Positions 17,084 to 26,710 of a DNA stretch of 64,000 nt are shown here, piece after piece (within the stretch, counting starts at the first letter, position 1; every line of letters starts with the position of its first letter). Below the pieces are notes generated by a model, which was not told where the DNA came from, did not search any database, and saw only the letters and a program-made list of their open reading frames with translations. Position numbers and translations under genes: made by a program. The DNA is from Microvirga subterranea. Its GTDB lineage: Bacteria > Pseudomonadota > Alphaproteobacteria > Rhizobiales > Beijerinckiaceae. The stretch spans positions 186,001-250,000 of the forward strand of contig NZ_QQBB01000006.1 in NCBI RefSeq assembly GCF_003350535.1, read 5' to 3'.

Positions 17084-17587
17084 TCAGGGAAGGGGCTGGC
17101 CTTCGGGCGCGCCCCGGTCGAGCAGGTCGGGCAGGGGATCGCCCTCGGCCACGAAGCGCAGGGAGACCGAGTTCATGCAGTAGCGCTCGCCAGTGGGGGG
17201 AGGGCCGTCGTTGAACACGTGCCCGAGATGGCCTTCGCAGCGGGCGCAGCGGATCTCGGTGCGGACCATGCCGTAGCTGGTGTCGCGCACGAAGGCCACA
17301 TGAGCCCGGTCGATCGGGTCGAAGAAGCTCGGCCAGCCGGTGCCGGACTCGAACTTGGTGCCCGACTTGAAGAGCGGCAGGCCGCAAAGCCTACAGCCAT
17401 AGGTGCCCCTCTCCTTGGCCTCGTTGAAGACGCCGCAGAAGGGCCGCTCCGTGCCGTGCTCCAGCAGGACGCGGCGCTCCTCGTCGTCGAGATCGTCCAC
17501 GAGCCTGCCGAATTGCTCTTCGGTCGGCGGAGTCAGGTCGAAGCCGGCCTTCGAGCGCTGCTCTGCCATGGTGGTCGAATGGGCCAT
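17084..17587 (-). CDS. msrB: Peptide-methionine (R)-S-oxide reductase
   Basis: Repairs R-methionine sulfoxide in proteins. 167 residues. Two CxxC pairs bind structural zinc (YGCRLCG and RCARCEG). GTGWPSF and GHVFNDGPPPTGERYCMNS are signatures, with the catalytic Cys in RYCMNS. The ATG at 17587 has GGAAGGA just upstream, and two earlier ATGs (17602, 17605) are weaker. No signal peptide, so it is probably cytoplasmic. It faces away from ileS across a long non-coding region. Confidence 0.93.
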   Translation of the reverse strand: MAHSTTMAEQRSKAGFDLTPPTEEQFGRLVDDLDDEERRVLLEHGTERPFCGVFNEAKERGTYGCRLCGLPLFKSGTKFESGTGWPSFFDPIDRAHVAFVRDTSYGMVRTEIRCARCEGHLGHVFNDGPPPTGERYCMNSVSLRFVAEGDPLPDLLDRGAPEGQPLP

Positions 17588-17984
17588 GTCGCGTCCTTCC
17601 ATCATTTCAAGGCTTTGTAGCTCTCACGCAGACGCCCGGTCCAGCGTCTCCGACTGAGATATAGGGTGCCGGCTGCAACCCTGCCTCGGGCCTCGCGAAG
17701 ATTTCATGGCCTTTCGGCCTCGCCCGCGGCCAAGCTCGACAGAAGGTCGGCGGGTTCCGGCGATCGTGCGACGCTCGCGCTTTATTATCCCGCGCGGCGC
17801 TGCTAAAAGGCTTGCCATGCCCATGGTATTTCAGGCTTCCCGCGCGGCCCGCGTCCGTGACCAGCGAATTACAGGCCCGGCCTTCGCGTGAGCCGCGAGG
17901 GGCCGGGATCGAGCCGTTTCGCCTACGACCTAGAAGCCTGATGCGCCCCTTGAGAGCGGGCCATCCTCGAGATCATTGACCGTC
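17588..17984. other. 397-bp non-coding region between msrB and ileS
   Basis: No convincing gene. Short open frames inside it have poor codon use and no ribosome site. It contains a strong hairpin near ileS (17876-17907, listed separately). A TATTAT at about 17783 has no good -35 partner. I see no T-box elements and no tRNA. Confidence 0.6.
17876..17907 (+). promoter_or_regulatory. Stable stem-loop in the ileS leader
   Basis: A 7-bp stem CCCGGCC/GGCCGGG continues into a TCGCG/CGCGA stem with a TGAGC loop, giving 12 base pairs in 32 nt. It lies 78 nt before the ileS ATG. No T-run follows, so it is not a simple terminator; it may be a leader structure. Confidence 0.45.
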
Positions 17985-20933
17985 ATGTCCGATAAGACCG
18001 AAACCCCTGCGCGCGATTACTCCGAAACCCTGTTTCTGCCGCAGACCGAGTTCCCCATGCGCGCCGGCCTGCCGCAGCGCGAGCCGCTGCTCCTGCAGCG
18101 CTGGAACGAGATCAAGCTCTACGAGCGCCTGCGCGAGGTCCAGAAGGGCCGCACCCGCTTCGTGCTCCATGACGGCCCTCCCTATGCCAACGGCAACATC
18201 CATATCGGGCACGCGCTCAACAAGATCCTGAAGGACCTGGTGGTCCGCTCGCAGGGCATGCTGGGCTTCGACTCCAACTACGTTCCGGGCTGGGACTGCC
18301 ACGGCCTGCCGATCGAGTGGAAGATCGAGGAGGAGTACCGCGCCAAGGGCAAGAACAAGGACGACGTGGACGTCGTGGAGTTCCGCCGCGAGTGCCGGGC
18401 CTTCGCCGAGAAGTGGATCGACGTGCAGCGCGAGGAGTTCAAGCGCCTCGGCGTCGAGGGCGACTGGACGAATCCGTACCAGACCATGTCGTTCGACGCA
18501 GAAGCGCAGATCGCCCGCGAGATCATGAAGTTTGCCGTGTCCGAGCAGCTGTATCGCGGTTCTAAGCCCGTCATGTGGTCCTCGGTCGAGAAGACCGCGC
18601 TCGCGGAAGCCGAGGTCGAGTATCACGAGAAGACCTCGACCACGATCTGGGTGAAGTTCCCCATCACCAACACTCTCGACGGCGATCTCGACGGCGCCTC
18701 CGTGGTGATCTGGACGACCACGCCTTGGACGATCCCGGCCAACCGCGCCATCGCCTACGGGGCGGAGATCGGTTACGGCCTCTACCGGGTGACGGAAGCC
18801 GCGGACGACAACTGGGCCAAGGTGGGCGACCGGCTGATCCTCGCCGACAAGCTCGCGGCGGACGTGTTCGCGGCCGCGCGCGTTGCCGGCTACGAGCGCG
18901 TCAAGGACGTGCTGCCGGTGATGATCGAGCGCTGCGCGCATCCGTTCCGCGGCCTCGAGGGTGCGAACGGCTACTGGGACTTCGCGGTGCCTGTGCTGCC
19001 TGCCGACTACGTGACCGACGACGCGGGCACGGGCTTCGTGCACACCGCACCGGGACACGGCGCAGACGACTACAACACCTTCCTCAAGCACCGCGCCGTG
19101 TTCGAGGCCTGCGGCACGCCGCAGGTGCCGCACACCGTGGCGCCGGATTCGTCCTATTTCCCGGACGTGCCATTCTTTGCGGGCGAGCGCATCTATGACG
19201 ACAAGGGCAAGGATGCGGGCGCCAACGAGGCGGTGATCAAGAAGCTCATCGAGGTCGGCGCGCTGATCGTGCGCGGCCGCCTCAAGCACCAGTATCCCCA
19301 TTCCTGGCGATCAAAAGGTCCGCTGATCTTCCGCAACACGCCGCAATGGTTCATCGCCATGGACAAGCCGCTGGACGACAAGGGCGACACGCTCCGTCAG
19401 CGCGCTCTGCATGCGATCAGGACCGTCGAGTGGGTGCCCGAGTCCGGCGAGAACCGCATCAACGGCATGATCGAGAACCGGCCCGACTGGGTCGTGTCGC
19501 GCCAGCGCGCCTGGGGCGTGCCGATCACGGTCTTCGTGAAGAAGGGCACCAGCGAAGTCCTCAAGGACAGCCAAGTCAACGCCGCCATCGCCGACGCTTT
19601 CGAGAAGGAGGGCGCGGACGCCTGGTACGTGGACGACGGCTCGCGCTTCCTGACGCCTTTCGGCCACGACGTCGCCGATTACGAGAAGGTGACGGACATC
19701 CTGGACGTCTGGTTCGATTCCGGCTCGACGCACGCTTTCGCGCTCGAGAAGCGCGAGGACCTGAAGGTGCACCGCATCGTCGACGGCGGGTCCGATCGCG
19801 TCATGTATCTCGAAGGCTCGGACCAGCACCGCGGCTGGTTCCACTCGTCTCTGCTGGAGAGCTGCGGCACCCGCGGGCGCGCGCCCTACGACATCGTGGT
19901 GACCCACGGCTTCACGCTCGACGAGCAGGGCCGCAAGATGTCGAAGTCGCTCGGCAACACGGTCGCGCCCCAGACCATCATCAAGGATTTTGGTGCGGAC
20001 ATCCTGCGCCTCTGGACCGCCTCCGTCGATTACTGGGACGACCAGCGCATCGGCCCCGAGATCATCAAGACCACCTCCGAAACCTATCGCAAGCTGCGCA
20101 ACACGATCCGCTGGATGCTCGGGTCGCTCGCGCATTTCCGCGAGGCCGACAAGGTCGCCGTGAGCGGGATGCCGGAGCTGGAGCGTTTCGTGCTGCACCG
20201 CCTGGTGGAGCTCGACGGCGAGATCCGCGAAGCCTACGGCAACTACGACTACAAGCGCGTGGTCGCGCTCCTCAACTCGTTCATGACCACGGACCTGTCG
20301 GCGTTCTACTTCGATGTCCGCAAGGACTCGCTCTATTGCGACCCGATCTCCAGCGTCGTGCGCAGGAGCGCGCTCACGGTCATCGACCAGACCTTCCGCT
20401 GCGTGGCGACCTGGATCGCGCCGATTCTGGCCTTCACGGCCGAGGAGGCGTGGCTCGCGCGCTATCCGAACGCGGAATCGGTGCATCTCGAAACCTTCCC
20501 CGAGGTGCCGACGGAATGGCGCGACGAGGCGCTCGCAGAGCGCTGGGCGAAGGTGCGCCGTGTCCGCCGCGTCGTCACCGGCGCGCTGGAGATCGAACGG
20601 GCGCAGAAGCGCATCGGCGCAAGCCTGGAGGCGGCGCCCGTCGTGCACATCGCCGACGATAGCCTCTGGAACGCCGTCCAGGGCCTCGACATGGCCGAGA
20701 TCTGCATCACGTCCGCCATCGAGGTGGTGCGGGGCGAGGGGCCGGAGGAGGCCTTCCGTCTGGAGGACGTGAAGGGTGTCGCGGTGGTGCCGCGCCTGGC
20801 GGAAGGCCGCAAGTGCGCCCGGTCCTGGAAGGTGACGCCCGACGTCGGTGCCGATCCTGAATATCCCGACGTGACGCCGCGCGATGCGGCGGCCCTGCGC
20901 GAGTGGGACCAGCTGAGGGCGGCCGCCGAATGA
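17985..20933 (+). CDS. ileS: Isoleucine--tRNA ligase
   Basis: Class I synthetase of 982 residues that charges tRNA-Ile. The HIGH signature is in [15 protein letters not shown] (about residue 70), the KMSKS loop in [10 protein letters not shown] (about 650). The editing domain lies between ([32 protein letters not shown]), and the Val/Leu/Ile anticodon-binding helical domain follows. No C-terminal zinc finger (CxxC pairs) is seen; it ends in WDQLRAAAE, as in many alphaproteobacteria. The ATG at 17985 is chosen over the TTG at 17976. It overlaps lspA by 4 nt (ATGA), a conserved pair. Confidence 0.97.
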   Translation: MSDKTETPARDYSETLFLPQTEFPMRAGLPQREPLLLQRWNEIKLYERLREVQKGRTRFVLHDGPPYANGNIHIGHALNKILKDLVVRSQGMLGFDSNYVPGWDCHGLPIEWKIEEEYRAKGKNKDDVDVVEFRRECRAFAEKWIDVQREEFKRLGVEGDWTNPYQTMSFDAEAQIAREIMKFAVSEQLYRGSKPVMWSSVEKTALAEAEVEYHEKTSTTIWVKFPITNTLDGDLDGASVVIWTTTPWTIPANRAIAYGAEIGYGLYRVTEAADDNWAKVGDRLILADKLAADVFAAARVAGYERVKDVLPVMIERCAHPFRGLEGANGYWDFAVPVLPADYVTDDAGTGFVHTAPGHGADDYNTFLKHRAVFEACGTPQVPHTVAPDSSYFPDVPFFAGERIYDDKGKDAGANEAVIKKLIEVGALIVRGRLKHQYPHSWRSKGPLIFRNTPQWFIAMDKPLDDKGDTLRQRALHAIRTVEWVPESGENRINGMIENRPDWVVSRQRAWGVPITVFVKKGTSEVLKDSQVNAAIADAFEKEGADAWYVDDGSRFLTPFGHDVADYEKVTDILDVWFDSGSTHAFALEKREDLKVHRIVDGGSDRVMYLEGSDQHRGWFHSSLLESCGTRGRAPYDIVVTHGFTLDEQGRKMSKSLGNTVAPQTIIKDFGADILRLWTASVDYWDDQRIGPEIIKTTSETYRKLRNTIRWMLGSLAHFREADKVAVSGMPELERFVLHRLVELDGEIREAYGNYDYKRVVALLNSFMTTDLSAFYFDVRKDSLYCDPISSVVRRSALTVIDQTFRCVATWIAPILAFTAEEAWLARYPNAESVHLETFPEVPTEWRDEALAERWAKVRRVRRVVTGALEIERAQKRIGASLEAAPVVHIADDSLWNAVQGLDMAEICITSAIEVVRGEGPEEAFRLEDVKGVAVVPRLAEGRKCARSWKVTPDVGADPEYPDVTPRDAAALREWDQLRAAAE

Positions 20934-21547
20934 CGAACGCGGACAATCCGGAAGCGCCGCTTCCGAGCGGCGGCACGCAGGAACAGGTCCGTCCGAAGCG
21001 CCCGCGCGCCTCGGGTGGACAGCCTTCGGCCCGGAAGGGCAGGGGCGGCGCGAAGGCGAAGGGGCTCGATTGGGCTCCCCGCATCGGCTTCGCGGTCGCC
21101 CTGGTCACCCTGCTGCTCGACCAGGCCAGCAAGCTCTACACCCTGTTCGTCTACGACCTTCCGGTGCGCGAGCCGGTGGAGCTGACGCCGTTCCTCAACC
21201 TGATCGTGGTGTGGAACCGGGGCATCTCCTACGGCCTGTTCCAGCAACACACCGATCTCGGGCGCTGGATCCTGATCGTGGTCTCGATCCTGGCCTCGAT
21301 CGGCCTGGGCATCTGGATCCGCCGCACCACGGCACGGCTCCTGGCCGCCTCCCTCGGGCTGATCGTCGGCGGCGCCATCGGCAATGTCATCGACCGCCTG
21401 GCCTATGGGGCTGTGTTCGACTTCCTCCAGCTCCACTGGGGATCGTGGTCGTGGTACGTGTTCAACGTGGCCGATGCGGCCATCGTTGCGGGGGTCGTCA
21501 GTTTGCTTTATGACTCCTTCGTGCTGGAAAAACGCCGTGTGCGGTAA
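20930..21547 (+). CDS. lspA: Lipoprotein signal peptidase (signal peptidase II)
   Basis: Inner-membrane aspartyl protease that cleaves prolipoprotein signal peptides after lipid addition. 205 residues with four membrane helices. The catalytic aspartates are in [11 protein letters not shown] and [17 protein letters not shown] is the usual NxGxxFG region. An N-terminal extension of about 45 residues, rich in Lys/Arg/Gly/Pro, precedes the first helix and is longer than in E. coli LspA (about 164 residues). The start overlaps the ileS stop. Confidence 0.94.
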   Translation: MTNADNPEAPLPSGGTQEQVRPKRPRASGGQPSARKGRGGAKAKGLDWAPRIGFAVALVTLLLDQASKLYTLFVYDLPVREPVELTPFLNLIVVWNRGISYGLFQQHTDLGRWILIVVSILASIGLGIWIRRTTARLLAASLGLIVGGAIGNVIDRLAYGAVFDFLQLHWGSWSWYVFNVADAAIVAGVVSLLYDSFVLEKRRVR

Positions 21548-21639
21548 ATCCGCAACACAACAGAGCCGAGCCGCCTTATGTTTGCCAGAAAAGGACATCA
21601 GGCGTTCCGGCCAGAACTGAAAACCAGATGGTGGGTGCC

Positions 21640-22275
21640 ATGAAGGGATTGAAAGTCTTTGGCTGCGCGGGCGCTCTGGCGCTCCTCTTCGCGGCCTCCG
21701 GAGCTTCGGCGCAGGAGGGCGAGGTGGTGAAGAGCATCCTCGGCAGCATCGGCATCATCCCCAAGGAGAAGCCGCCGATCGTCTATAACGAGCGCGCTCC
21801 GCTGGTGCTTCCGCCGAAGATGGACCTTCCTCCGCCGGCTCCCGGTGGCGGCGTCGAGGCGCGCAACCCGAACTGGCCGAAGGACCCCGACGTCGCCGCG
21901 GCCCGCAAGGCAGCCGCCGATGCCCGGACGCCCTATTCGAATTCCGAGCTCTACAAGAACAGCGACGGCAAGCGCCTCTCGATCGAGGAGATGCGCGCCG
22001 GCCGCAATCCGAACAACTACGTCAGCAGCGTGCCCGGCCCGGTCGGTCGCGAGGCGGACAAGAGCGTCATGAGCCCCGACGAGCTGCGCGCCTTCACGCC
22101 GAAGGACGATGCCAAGCTCGAAGGCGACGGCCTCGAGCGGCGCTATCTCAGCGATCCTCCGGGCGGACTGCTGAAGGCCGCCGGCGGCGCACCGATCAGG
22201 GCTTCCGCCGACCCGAAGCCCGAAGGCGATCCGGACAGCCCGCACGCCTTCATCCGCCAGCAGAACAGGCGCTAA
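21640..22275 (+). CDS. Exported protein of unknown function
   Basis: 211 residues. A signal peptide (MKGLKVFGCAGALALLFAASGASA) is followed by a mature, proline-rich, probably extended protein: IIPKEKPPIVYNERAPLVLPP, RNPNWPKDPDVAAARKAA, GPVGREADKSVMSPDEL. No lipobox is seen. It sits between lspA and two M16 peptidases, a position shared by envelope-associated proteins in this group, so it may act at the outer membrane; I cannot name it. An in-frame ATG at 21628 is an alternative start. Confidence 0.7.
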   Translation: MKGLKVFGCAGALALLFAASGASAQEGEVVKSILGSIGIIPKEKPPIVYNERAPLVLPPKMDLPPPAPGGGVEARNPNWPKDPDVAAARKAAADARTPYSNSELYKNSDGKRLSIEEMRAGRNPNNYVSSVPGPVGREADKSVMSPDELRAFTPKDDAKLEGDGLERRYLSDPPGGLLKAAGGAPIRASADPKPEGDPDSPHAFIRQQNRR

Positions 22276-22489
22276 ACCTCCTTGGACTCCTACCTCTTTC
22301 AGGCGAACGGGTTACCCTCGTTTCGCCTGAACTGCTTTAGGGAGCAGCGAAAGGCCAAGCCTGCCTCCCAAACCGCGCAAACCGTGTCTCGCCATAAAGT
22401 TGCGCTGCTCCGCTTGCGTGCCCGCCAGATTGGACTATTCCCGTAGGGCAATCCTACGCGTTGCTTTGATTCCGTTAAGGTTGAACATC

Positions 22490-23818
22490 ATGGACACCCC
22501 TTCCACTTTATTCCTGCGCACCGATGCCGCCTCGTTCGGGCGGACGGAAAGTGGCGGGCCGGACGTGTCGAGCTTCACGCTCGATAACGGCCTCGACGTG
22601 GTGGTGATCCCCGACAACCGCGTGCCGGTCGTCACGCACATGGTCTGGTACCGCAACGGCTCGGCGGATGATCCGCAGGGCCAGTCCGGCATCGCGCACT
22701 TCCTCGAGCACCTGATGTTCAAGGGCACCGAGAAGCACCCGGCAGGCGAGTTCTCCAAGGTGGTGTCGGCACTCGGCGGCCAGGAGAACGCCTTCACGTC
22801 CTTCGACTACACGGCCTATTTCCAGCGCGTCTCCCGCGAGCACCTCAAGACCATGATGGAGTTCGAGTCCGACCGCATGACGAACCTCCTGCTGGAGGAG
22901 GCGGTCGTGGGTCCGGAGCGCGACGTGGTGCTGGAGGAGCGGCGCATGCGGGTCGAGACCGATCCGTCCGCCCAGCTCTCGGAGGCCATGGCGGCCGCGC
23001 TCTTCGTGCATCACCCCTACGGCATTCCGATCATCGGCTGGATGCACGAGATCGAGACGCTCAGCCGCGAGAACGCCCTCGACTATTACCGGCGCTTCTA
23101 CACGCCCGAGAACGCCATTCTCGTGGTGGCCGGCGACGTGTCGCCCGACGAGGTGCGCGAACTCGCGGAGCAGACCTACGGGCGGATCAAGGCCCGCGGC
23201 GAGCGCCCCGTGCGCTTCCGCCCGCGCGATCCGGAGCCGGTGGCGGCCCGCCACATCACCGTGGCCGACCCCAAGGTCGAGCAGCCGACCTTGCAGCGAC
23301 TCTATCTCGTTCCCTCCTGCCGCACGGCGCAGAGCCGCGACTGCTACGCGCTCGAGCTGCTGGCGGAGGTGATCGGCGGCGGCCCGACCTCCTATCTCTA
23401 CCGCAAGCTGGTGCTGGAGCGCGGCGTCGCCGTGAATGCCGGCGCCTGGTACATGTCCTCGGCCATGGAGGAGACCCGGTTCTGCATCTATGCGGTGCCG
23501 GCGGAAGGCGTGTCGCTCGAGGACCTCGAGCGCGCCGTTGACGAGGTGCTGAAGACGGTGCCGGAAGCGCTCGACTCCGACGCCATCGAACGCGCCAAGA
23601 CCCGTCTCGTGGCCGAGACGATCTATTCCACCGACAGCCAGTCCGCGCTCGCGCGCATCTACGGTTCTGCGCTCGCCATCGGCGAGACGATCGAGGACGT
23701 GCAGCGCTGGCCGGGCGAGATCGAGGCCGTCCTCAAGGACGATCTGGCCTCCGCCGCCGAGCGATATCTCGTCCTGCGCCGCTCCGTGACGGGCTACCTG
23801 AAGAAGTCGGCGTCCTGA
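22490..23818 (+). CDS. M16 family zinc peptidase, catalytic member
   Basis: 442 residues. The inverted zinc motif HxxEH is present as HFLEHLMFKG (about residues 70-79), with the distal glutamate in the EEAVVGPERDVVLEERR helix. The C-terminal M16_C half starts about 190 (YTPENAILVVAGDV). No signal peptide is visible, so it may be cytoplasmic or loosely periplasmic. It lies 18 nt before a second M16 gene that lacks the zinc motif, a standard active/inactive pair that forms a clamshell heterodimer. Substrate unknown; small peptides are likely. The ATG at 22490 is chosen although longer frames extend upstream. Confidence 0.88.
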   Translation: MDTPSTLFLRTDAASFGRTESGGPDVSSFTLDNGLDVVVIPDNRVPVVTHMVWYRNGSADDPQGQSGIAHFLEHLMFKGTEKHPAGEFSKVVSALGGQENAFTSFDYTAYFQRVSREHLKTMMEFESDRMTNLLLEEAVVGPERDVVLEERRMRVETDPSAQLSEAMAAALFVHHPYGIPIIGWMHEIETLSRENALDYYRRFYTPENAILVVAGDVSPDEVRELAEQTYGRIKARGERPVRFRPRDPEPVAARHITVADPKVEQPTLQRLYLVPSCRTAQSRDCYALELLAEVIGGGPTSYLYRKLVLERGVAVNAGAWYMSSAMEETRFCIYAVPAEGVSLEDLERAVDEVLKTVPEALDSDAIERAKTRLVAETIYSTDSQSALARIYGSALAIGETIEDVQRWPGEIEAVLKDDLASAAERYLVLRRSVTGYLKKSAS

Positions 23819-23836
23819 CGCGCCGCGGGAACCGAG

Positions 23837-25120
23837 ATGACCATGACAGCTTCCGTCGAAACCCTTTCCGCGTCCCCCACGACGGTGAAGACGCTGGTAT
23901 CGCCCGGCGGCGTCGAGGTGTGGCACGTCGAATCCAACGTGGTGCCGCTCATCGCCGTCGCGTTCGTGTTCGAGGGCGGCTCCGCCCACGATCCCCATGA
24001 CAAGCCCGGCGTCGCCCAGATGCTGGCGCGCCTCCTCGACGAGGGTGCGGGCGAATACAATTCCGACGCCTTCCAGGAGCGTCTCGCGGGACGCGCCATC
24101 GAGCTGTCGTTCAATGCCGGCAACGATGCCATCGGCGGTTCGCTGAAGACCTTGGTCAAGCACGCGGACGAGGCGTTCGAGCTGCTGCATCTGGCGCTCG
24201 CCGAGCCGCGCTTCGACCAGGACGCCATCGAGCGCGTCCGTGCGCAGACGATCGCGGGCCTGCGCTACCAGCAGAACGATCCGGGCGTCATGGCGACCCG
24301 CCGCTTCTTCGAGGAGGGCTTCGCCGGCCACGCCTATGGCCGTCCGACCTCCGGCACGCCGGAAACCGTCGCGGCGATCACGCGCGACGACCTGGTGAAG
24401 ATGCACCAGGCGATCATCGCCCGCGGCCGCCTCAAGGTCGCGGTCGTCGGCGCCATCGACGCGGAACGCCTGGCGGTGCTCGTCGACAAGGCCTTCGGGA
24501 CGCTTCCCGAAGCCAGGCCGCTCGCCGTCATCGAGCCGGTGGCGCTCAAGCAGGTCGGCTCCCGCTTCGTGGTCGATCTCGACGTGCCGCAATCGGTGAT
24601 CCGCTTCGGCACGCAGGGCATCGCCTGGCGCGATCCGGGCTTCATCCCGGCCTACGTGCTCAACCACATCCTGGGCGGCGGCGCCTTCACGTCGCGCCTG
24701 TTCCAGGAGGTGCGCGAGAAGCGCGGCCTCGCCTACAGCGTCGGCACCTCGCTGGTGAGTTACCGCTCCGCCGCCATGACCTGGGGCTACACCGCCACTA
24801 AGAACGAACGCGTCGGCGAGGCCCTTCAGGTGATCTCCGAAGAGATCATGCGCCTGAAGAACGAGGGGCCGAGCGACGAGGAGCTGCAGAAGGCGAAGGA
24901 TTACCTGATCGGGTCCTACGCCTTGGGCTTCGACACCTCGACCAAGATCGCCCACACCATGGTGCAGATCGCGTTCGAGGGCCTCGGCGTCGACTACATC
25001 GCCCGCCGCAATGCCCTTGTGGCCTCGGTCACCCAGGAGGACATCCACACCGCCGCCGAGCGCATCTTCGGCGACGGTCAGATGCTGACGGTGATCGCCG
25101 GCCGCCCGACGGGGATGTGA
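23837..25120 (+). CDS. M16 family peptidase-like protein, non-catalytic partner
   Basis: 427 residues. It has the same two-domain M16 fold as its neighbour (VEVWHVESNVVPLIAVAFVF, GGGAFTSRLFQEVREKRGL), but the HxxEH site is replaced by KPGVAQMLARLLDEGAG, so zinc binding is lost. The RxxxY-type motif (REKRGLAYSVG) used by C-terminal halves of M16 enzymes to hold substrate is retained. This is the usual beta-type partner that completes the closed chamber. Two ATGs (23837, 23843) are equally plausible starts. pgi begins 88 nt later. Confidence 0.86.
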   Translation: MTMTASVETLSASPTTVKTLVSPGGVEVWHVESNVVPLIAVAFVFEGGSAHDPHDKPGVAQMLARLLDEGAGEYNSDAFQERLAGRAIELSFNAGNDAIGGSLKTLVKHADEAFELLHLALAEPRFDQDAIERVRAQTIAGLRYQQNDPGVMATRRFFEEGFAGHAYGRPTSGTPETVAAITRDDLVKMHQAIIARGRLKVAVVGAIDAERLAVLVDKAFGTLPEARPLAVIEPVALKQVGSRFVVDLDVPQSVIRFGTQGIAWRDPGFIPAYVLNHILGGGAFTSRLFQEVREKRGLAYSVGTSLVSYRSAAMTWGYTATKNERVGEALQVISEEIMRLKNEGPSDEELQKAKDYLIGSYALGFDTSTKIAHTMVQIAFEGLGVDYIARRNALVASVTQEDIHTAAERIFGDGQMLTVIAGRPTGM

Positions 25121-25208
25121 TATCCCTGTCGGACCGGGTGCCGCTCTAGCCGAGGGCCACCAACTGCCCTAGTGTTCCGCTCTCCTGTTACGAGTCGGAG
25201 CACACCGC

Positions 25209-26528
25209 ATGGCCTTGCAGCAAACGATCGATCTCTCCCTTGCGTCCAACATCGGTGGAGGCGGTCTGCCGCAACAGGCCCTGGAGGCGGCGCTTTCCGT
25301 CGTCGGAAAGGCGATGAAGCGTCTGGCCGAGGATGACGAGACCGGGCGCCTGCCGCTCCTGCACATGCCGCGCACGACGGACGATCTCGACGGCGTGCGC
25401 GAGGCGGCGGCCTGGCTGCGCCGCGACGCCACGGACGTGGTCTTCCTCGGCACCGGCGGATCGAGCCTCGGCGGCCAGACGCTGGCGCAGCTCAAGGACT
25501 ACGCCGTGCCGGGCGCGGGCCGCTTCACGGAAAGCCCGCGCGTCCACTTCCTGGACAACCTCGACCCGGTCACCTTCGACCACGTCCTGCACAAGCTGCC
25601 GCTCTCCTCGACGCGCTTCGTGTCGATCTCGAAATCGGGCGGCACGGGCGAGACGCTCATGCAGACCATCGCCGTGCTCTCCTGTCTGGAGAAGGCGGGC
25701 ATGAAGGCGCTGCCGAAGGAAGTTTTCCTGGGCCTTTCGGAGCCGCGCAAGCCCGGCGGCCGGAACGCCCTGCGCGACCTCCTCGAGCCGGAGGGCGTGC
25801 GGTTCCTCGAACATCATACCGGCATCGGCGGGCGCTATTCCGTGCTGACTAATGTCGGCCTTCTGCCGGCGGCCGTGATGGGCCTCGACATCGGGGCCAT
25901 TCGCCAGGGCGCGGGAGACGCCTATGCGCCGTTCCGCGACGGCGCCGAAGCGAAGGATGCGCCGGCGGCCTTGGGCGCGGCCCTCAACATCGCCATGGCG
26001 CTCGAGGGCAAGAACATCGCCGTCACCATGGCCTATGCGGACCGGCTCGAGCGCTTTACCCGCTGGTGGGTGCAGCTCTGGGCGGAGAGCATCGGCAAGG
26101 ACGGCAAGGGTTCGCAGCCCGTCGCTGCCATCGGCCCCGTCGATCAGCACAGCCAGCTCCAGCTCTATCTCGGCGGACCGAACGACAAGTTCTTCACGGT
26201 GATGACCACCGGCGTCGCCGGCCAGGGGCCGGTGATGGACCAGAAGCTCGCGCAGCGCGCGGGCGAGTCGGGCTTCGGTGGCAAGCGCATCGGCGACCTC
26301 GTGGCCGCTCAAGGGCGCGCCACCGCCGAGACCCTCGCCAAGAACGGCCGCCCGACCCGGCAGATCCACATCGAGAAGCTGGACGAGCGCGCCTTGGGCG
26401 AACTCCTCATGCACTACATGCTGGAGACGATCCTCACCGGATACGCGCTCGGCGTCGACCCGTTCGACCAGCCGGCCGTCGAAGAGGGCAAGATACTGGC
26501 CAAGGAATACCTGTCCCAGGCCAAGTGA
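25209..26528 (+). CDS. pgi: Glucose-6-phosphate isomerase
   Basis: Interconverts glucose-6-phosphate and fructose-6-phosphate. 439 residues, the shorter type of PGI. Sugar-phosphate binding is seen in FLGTGGSSLGGQT and SISKSGGTGET. The active-site segment GPVDQHSQLQLYLGGP and the C-terminal YALGVDPFDQPAVEEGK are clear. No second isomerase or kinase domain is attached. It sits between the M16 pair and mutL, with a hairpin after the stop. Confidence 0.93.
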   Translation: MALQQTIDLSLASNIGGGGLPQQALEAALSVVGKAMKRLAEDDETGRLPLLHMPRTTDDLDGVREAAAWLRRDATDVVFLGTGGSSLGGQTLAQLKDYAVPGAGRFTESPRVHFLDNLDPVTFDHVLHKLPLSSTRFVSISKSGGTGETLMQTIAVLSCLEKAGMKALPKEVFLGLSEPRKPGGRNALRDLLEPEGVRFLEHHTGIGGRYSVLTNVGLLPAAVMGLDIGAIRQGAGDAYAPFRDGAEAKDAPAALGAALNIAMALEGKNIAVTMAYADRLERFTRWWVQLWAESIGKDGKGSQPVAAIGPVDQHSQLQLYLGGPNDKFFTVMTTGVAGQGPVMDQKLAQRAGESGFGGKRIGDLVAAQGRATAETLAKNGRPTRQIHIEKLDERALGELLMHYMLETILTGYALGVDPFDQPAVEEGKILAKEYLSQAK

Positions 26529-26537
26529 GTTGCGACG

Positions 26538-26570
26538 GGCCGGCCATGCGCCGGCCATCCACGCCTTTTT
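26538..26570 (+). terminator. Terminator-like hairpin after pgi
   Basis: A perfect 7-bp stem GGCCGGC/GCCGGCC with a CATGC loop (26538-26556) is followed 9 nt later by CCTTTTT. The gap between stem and T-run is longer than ideal. Confidence 0.5.
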
Positions 26571-26710
26571 GCCGCCGCGATGTCCCGAGGGGGTGGATGG
26601 ACGGGGCGGTTCCGGGCATGAGGTGAGGAAGGCGATAAGGTCGCGCCGTCTGGCCGATTCATGGCGCCGACCCTATCTTGCCGTTACGATTCCCGTCCGG
26701 ACCACACCCT

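Noticed and set aside
17706-17891. Small gene between msrB and ileS
   Set aside because: Sixty-one codons of Arg/Pro-rich sequence with no ribosome site or family resemblance.
17588-17984. T-box or tRNA gene before ileS
   Set aside because: No specifier stem, no T-box sequence and no cloverleaf could be found.
21640-22275. Lipoprotein (BamF-like) assignment for the protein after lspA
   Set aside because: The signal peptide has an early Cys but no lipobox at the cleavage site, and no domain match could be verified.
22508-25048. 846-codon open frame antisense to the two M16 genes
   Set aside because: A by-product of GC-rich codon use; the sense strand encodes two clear peptidases.
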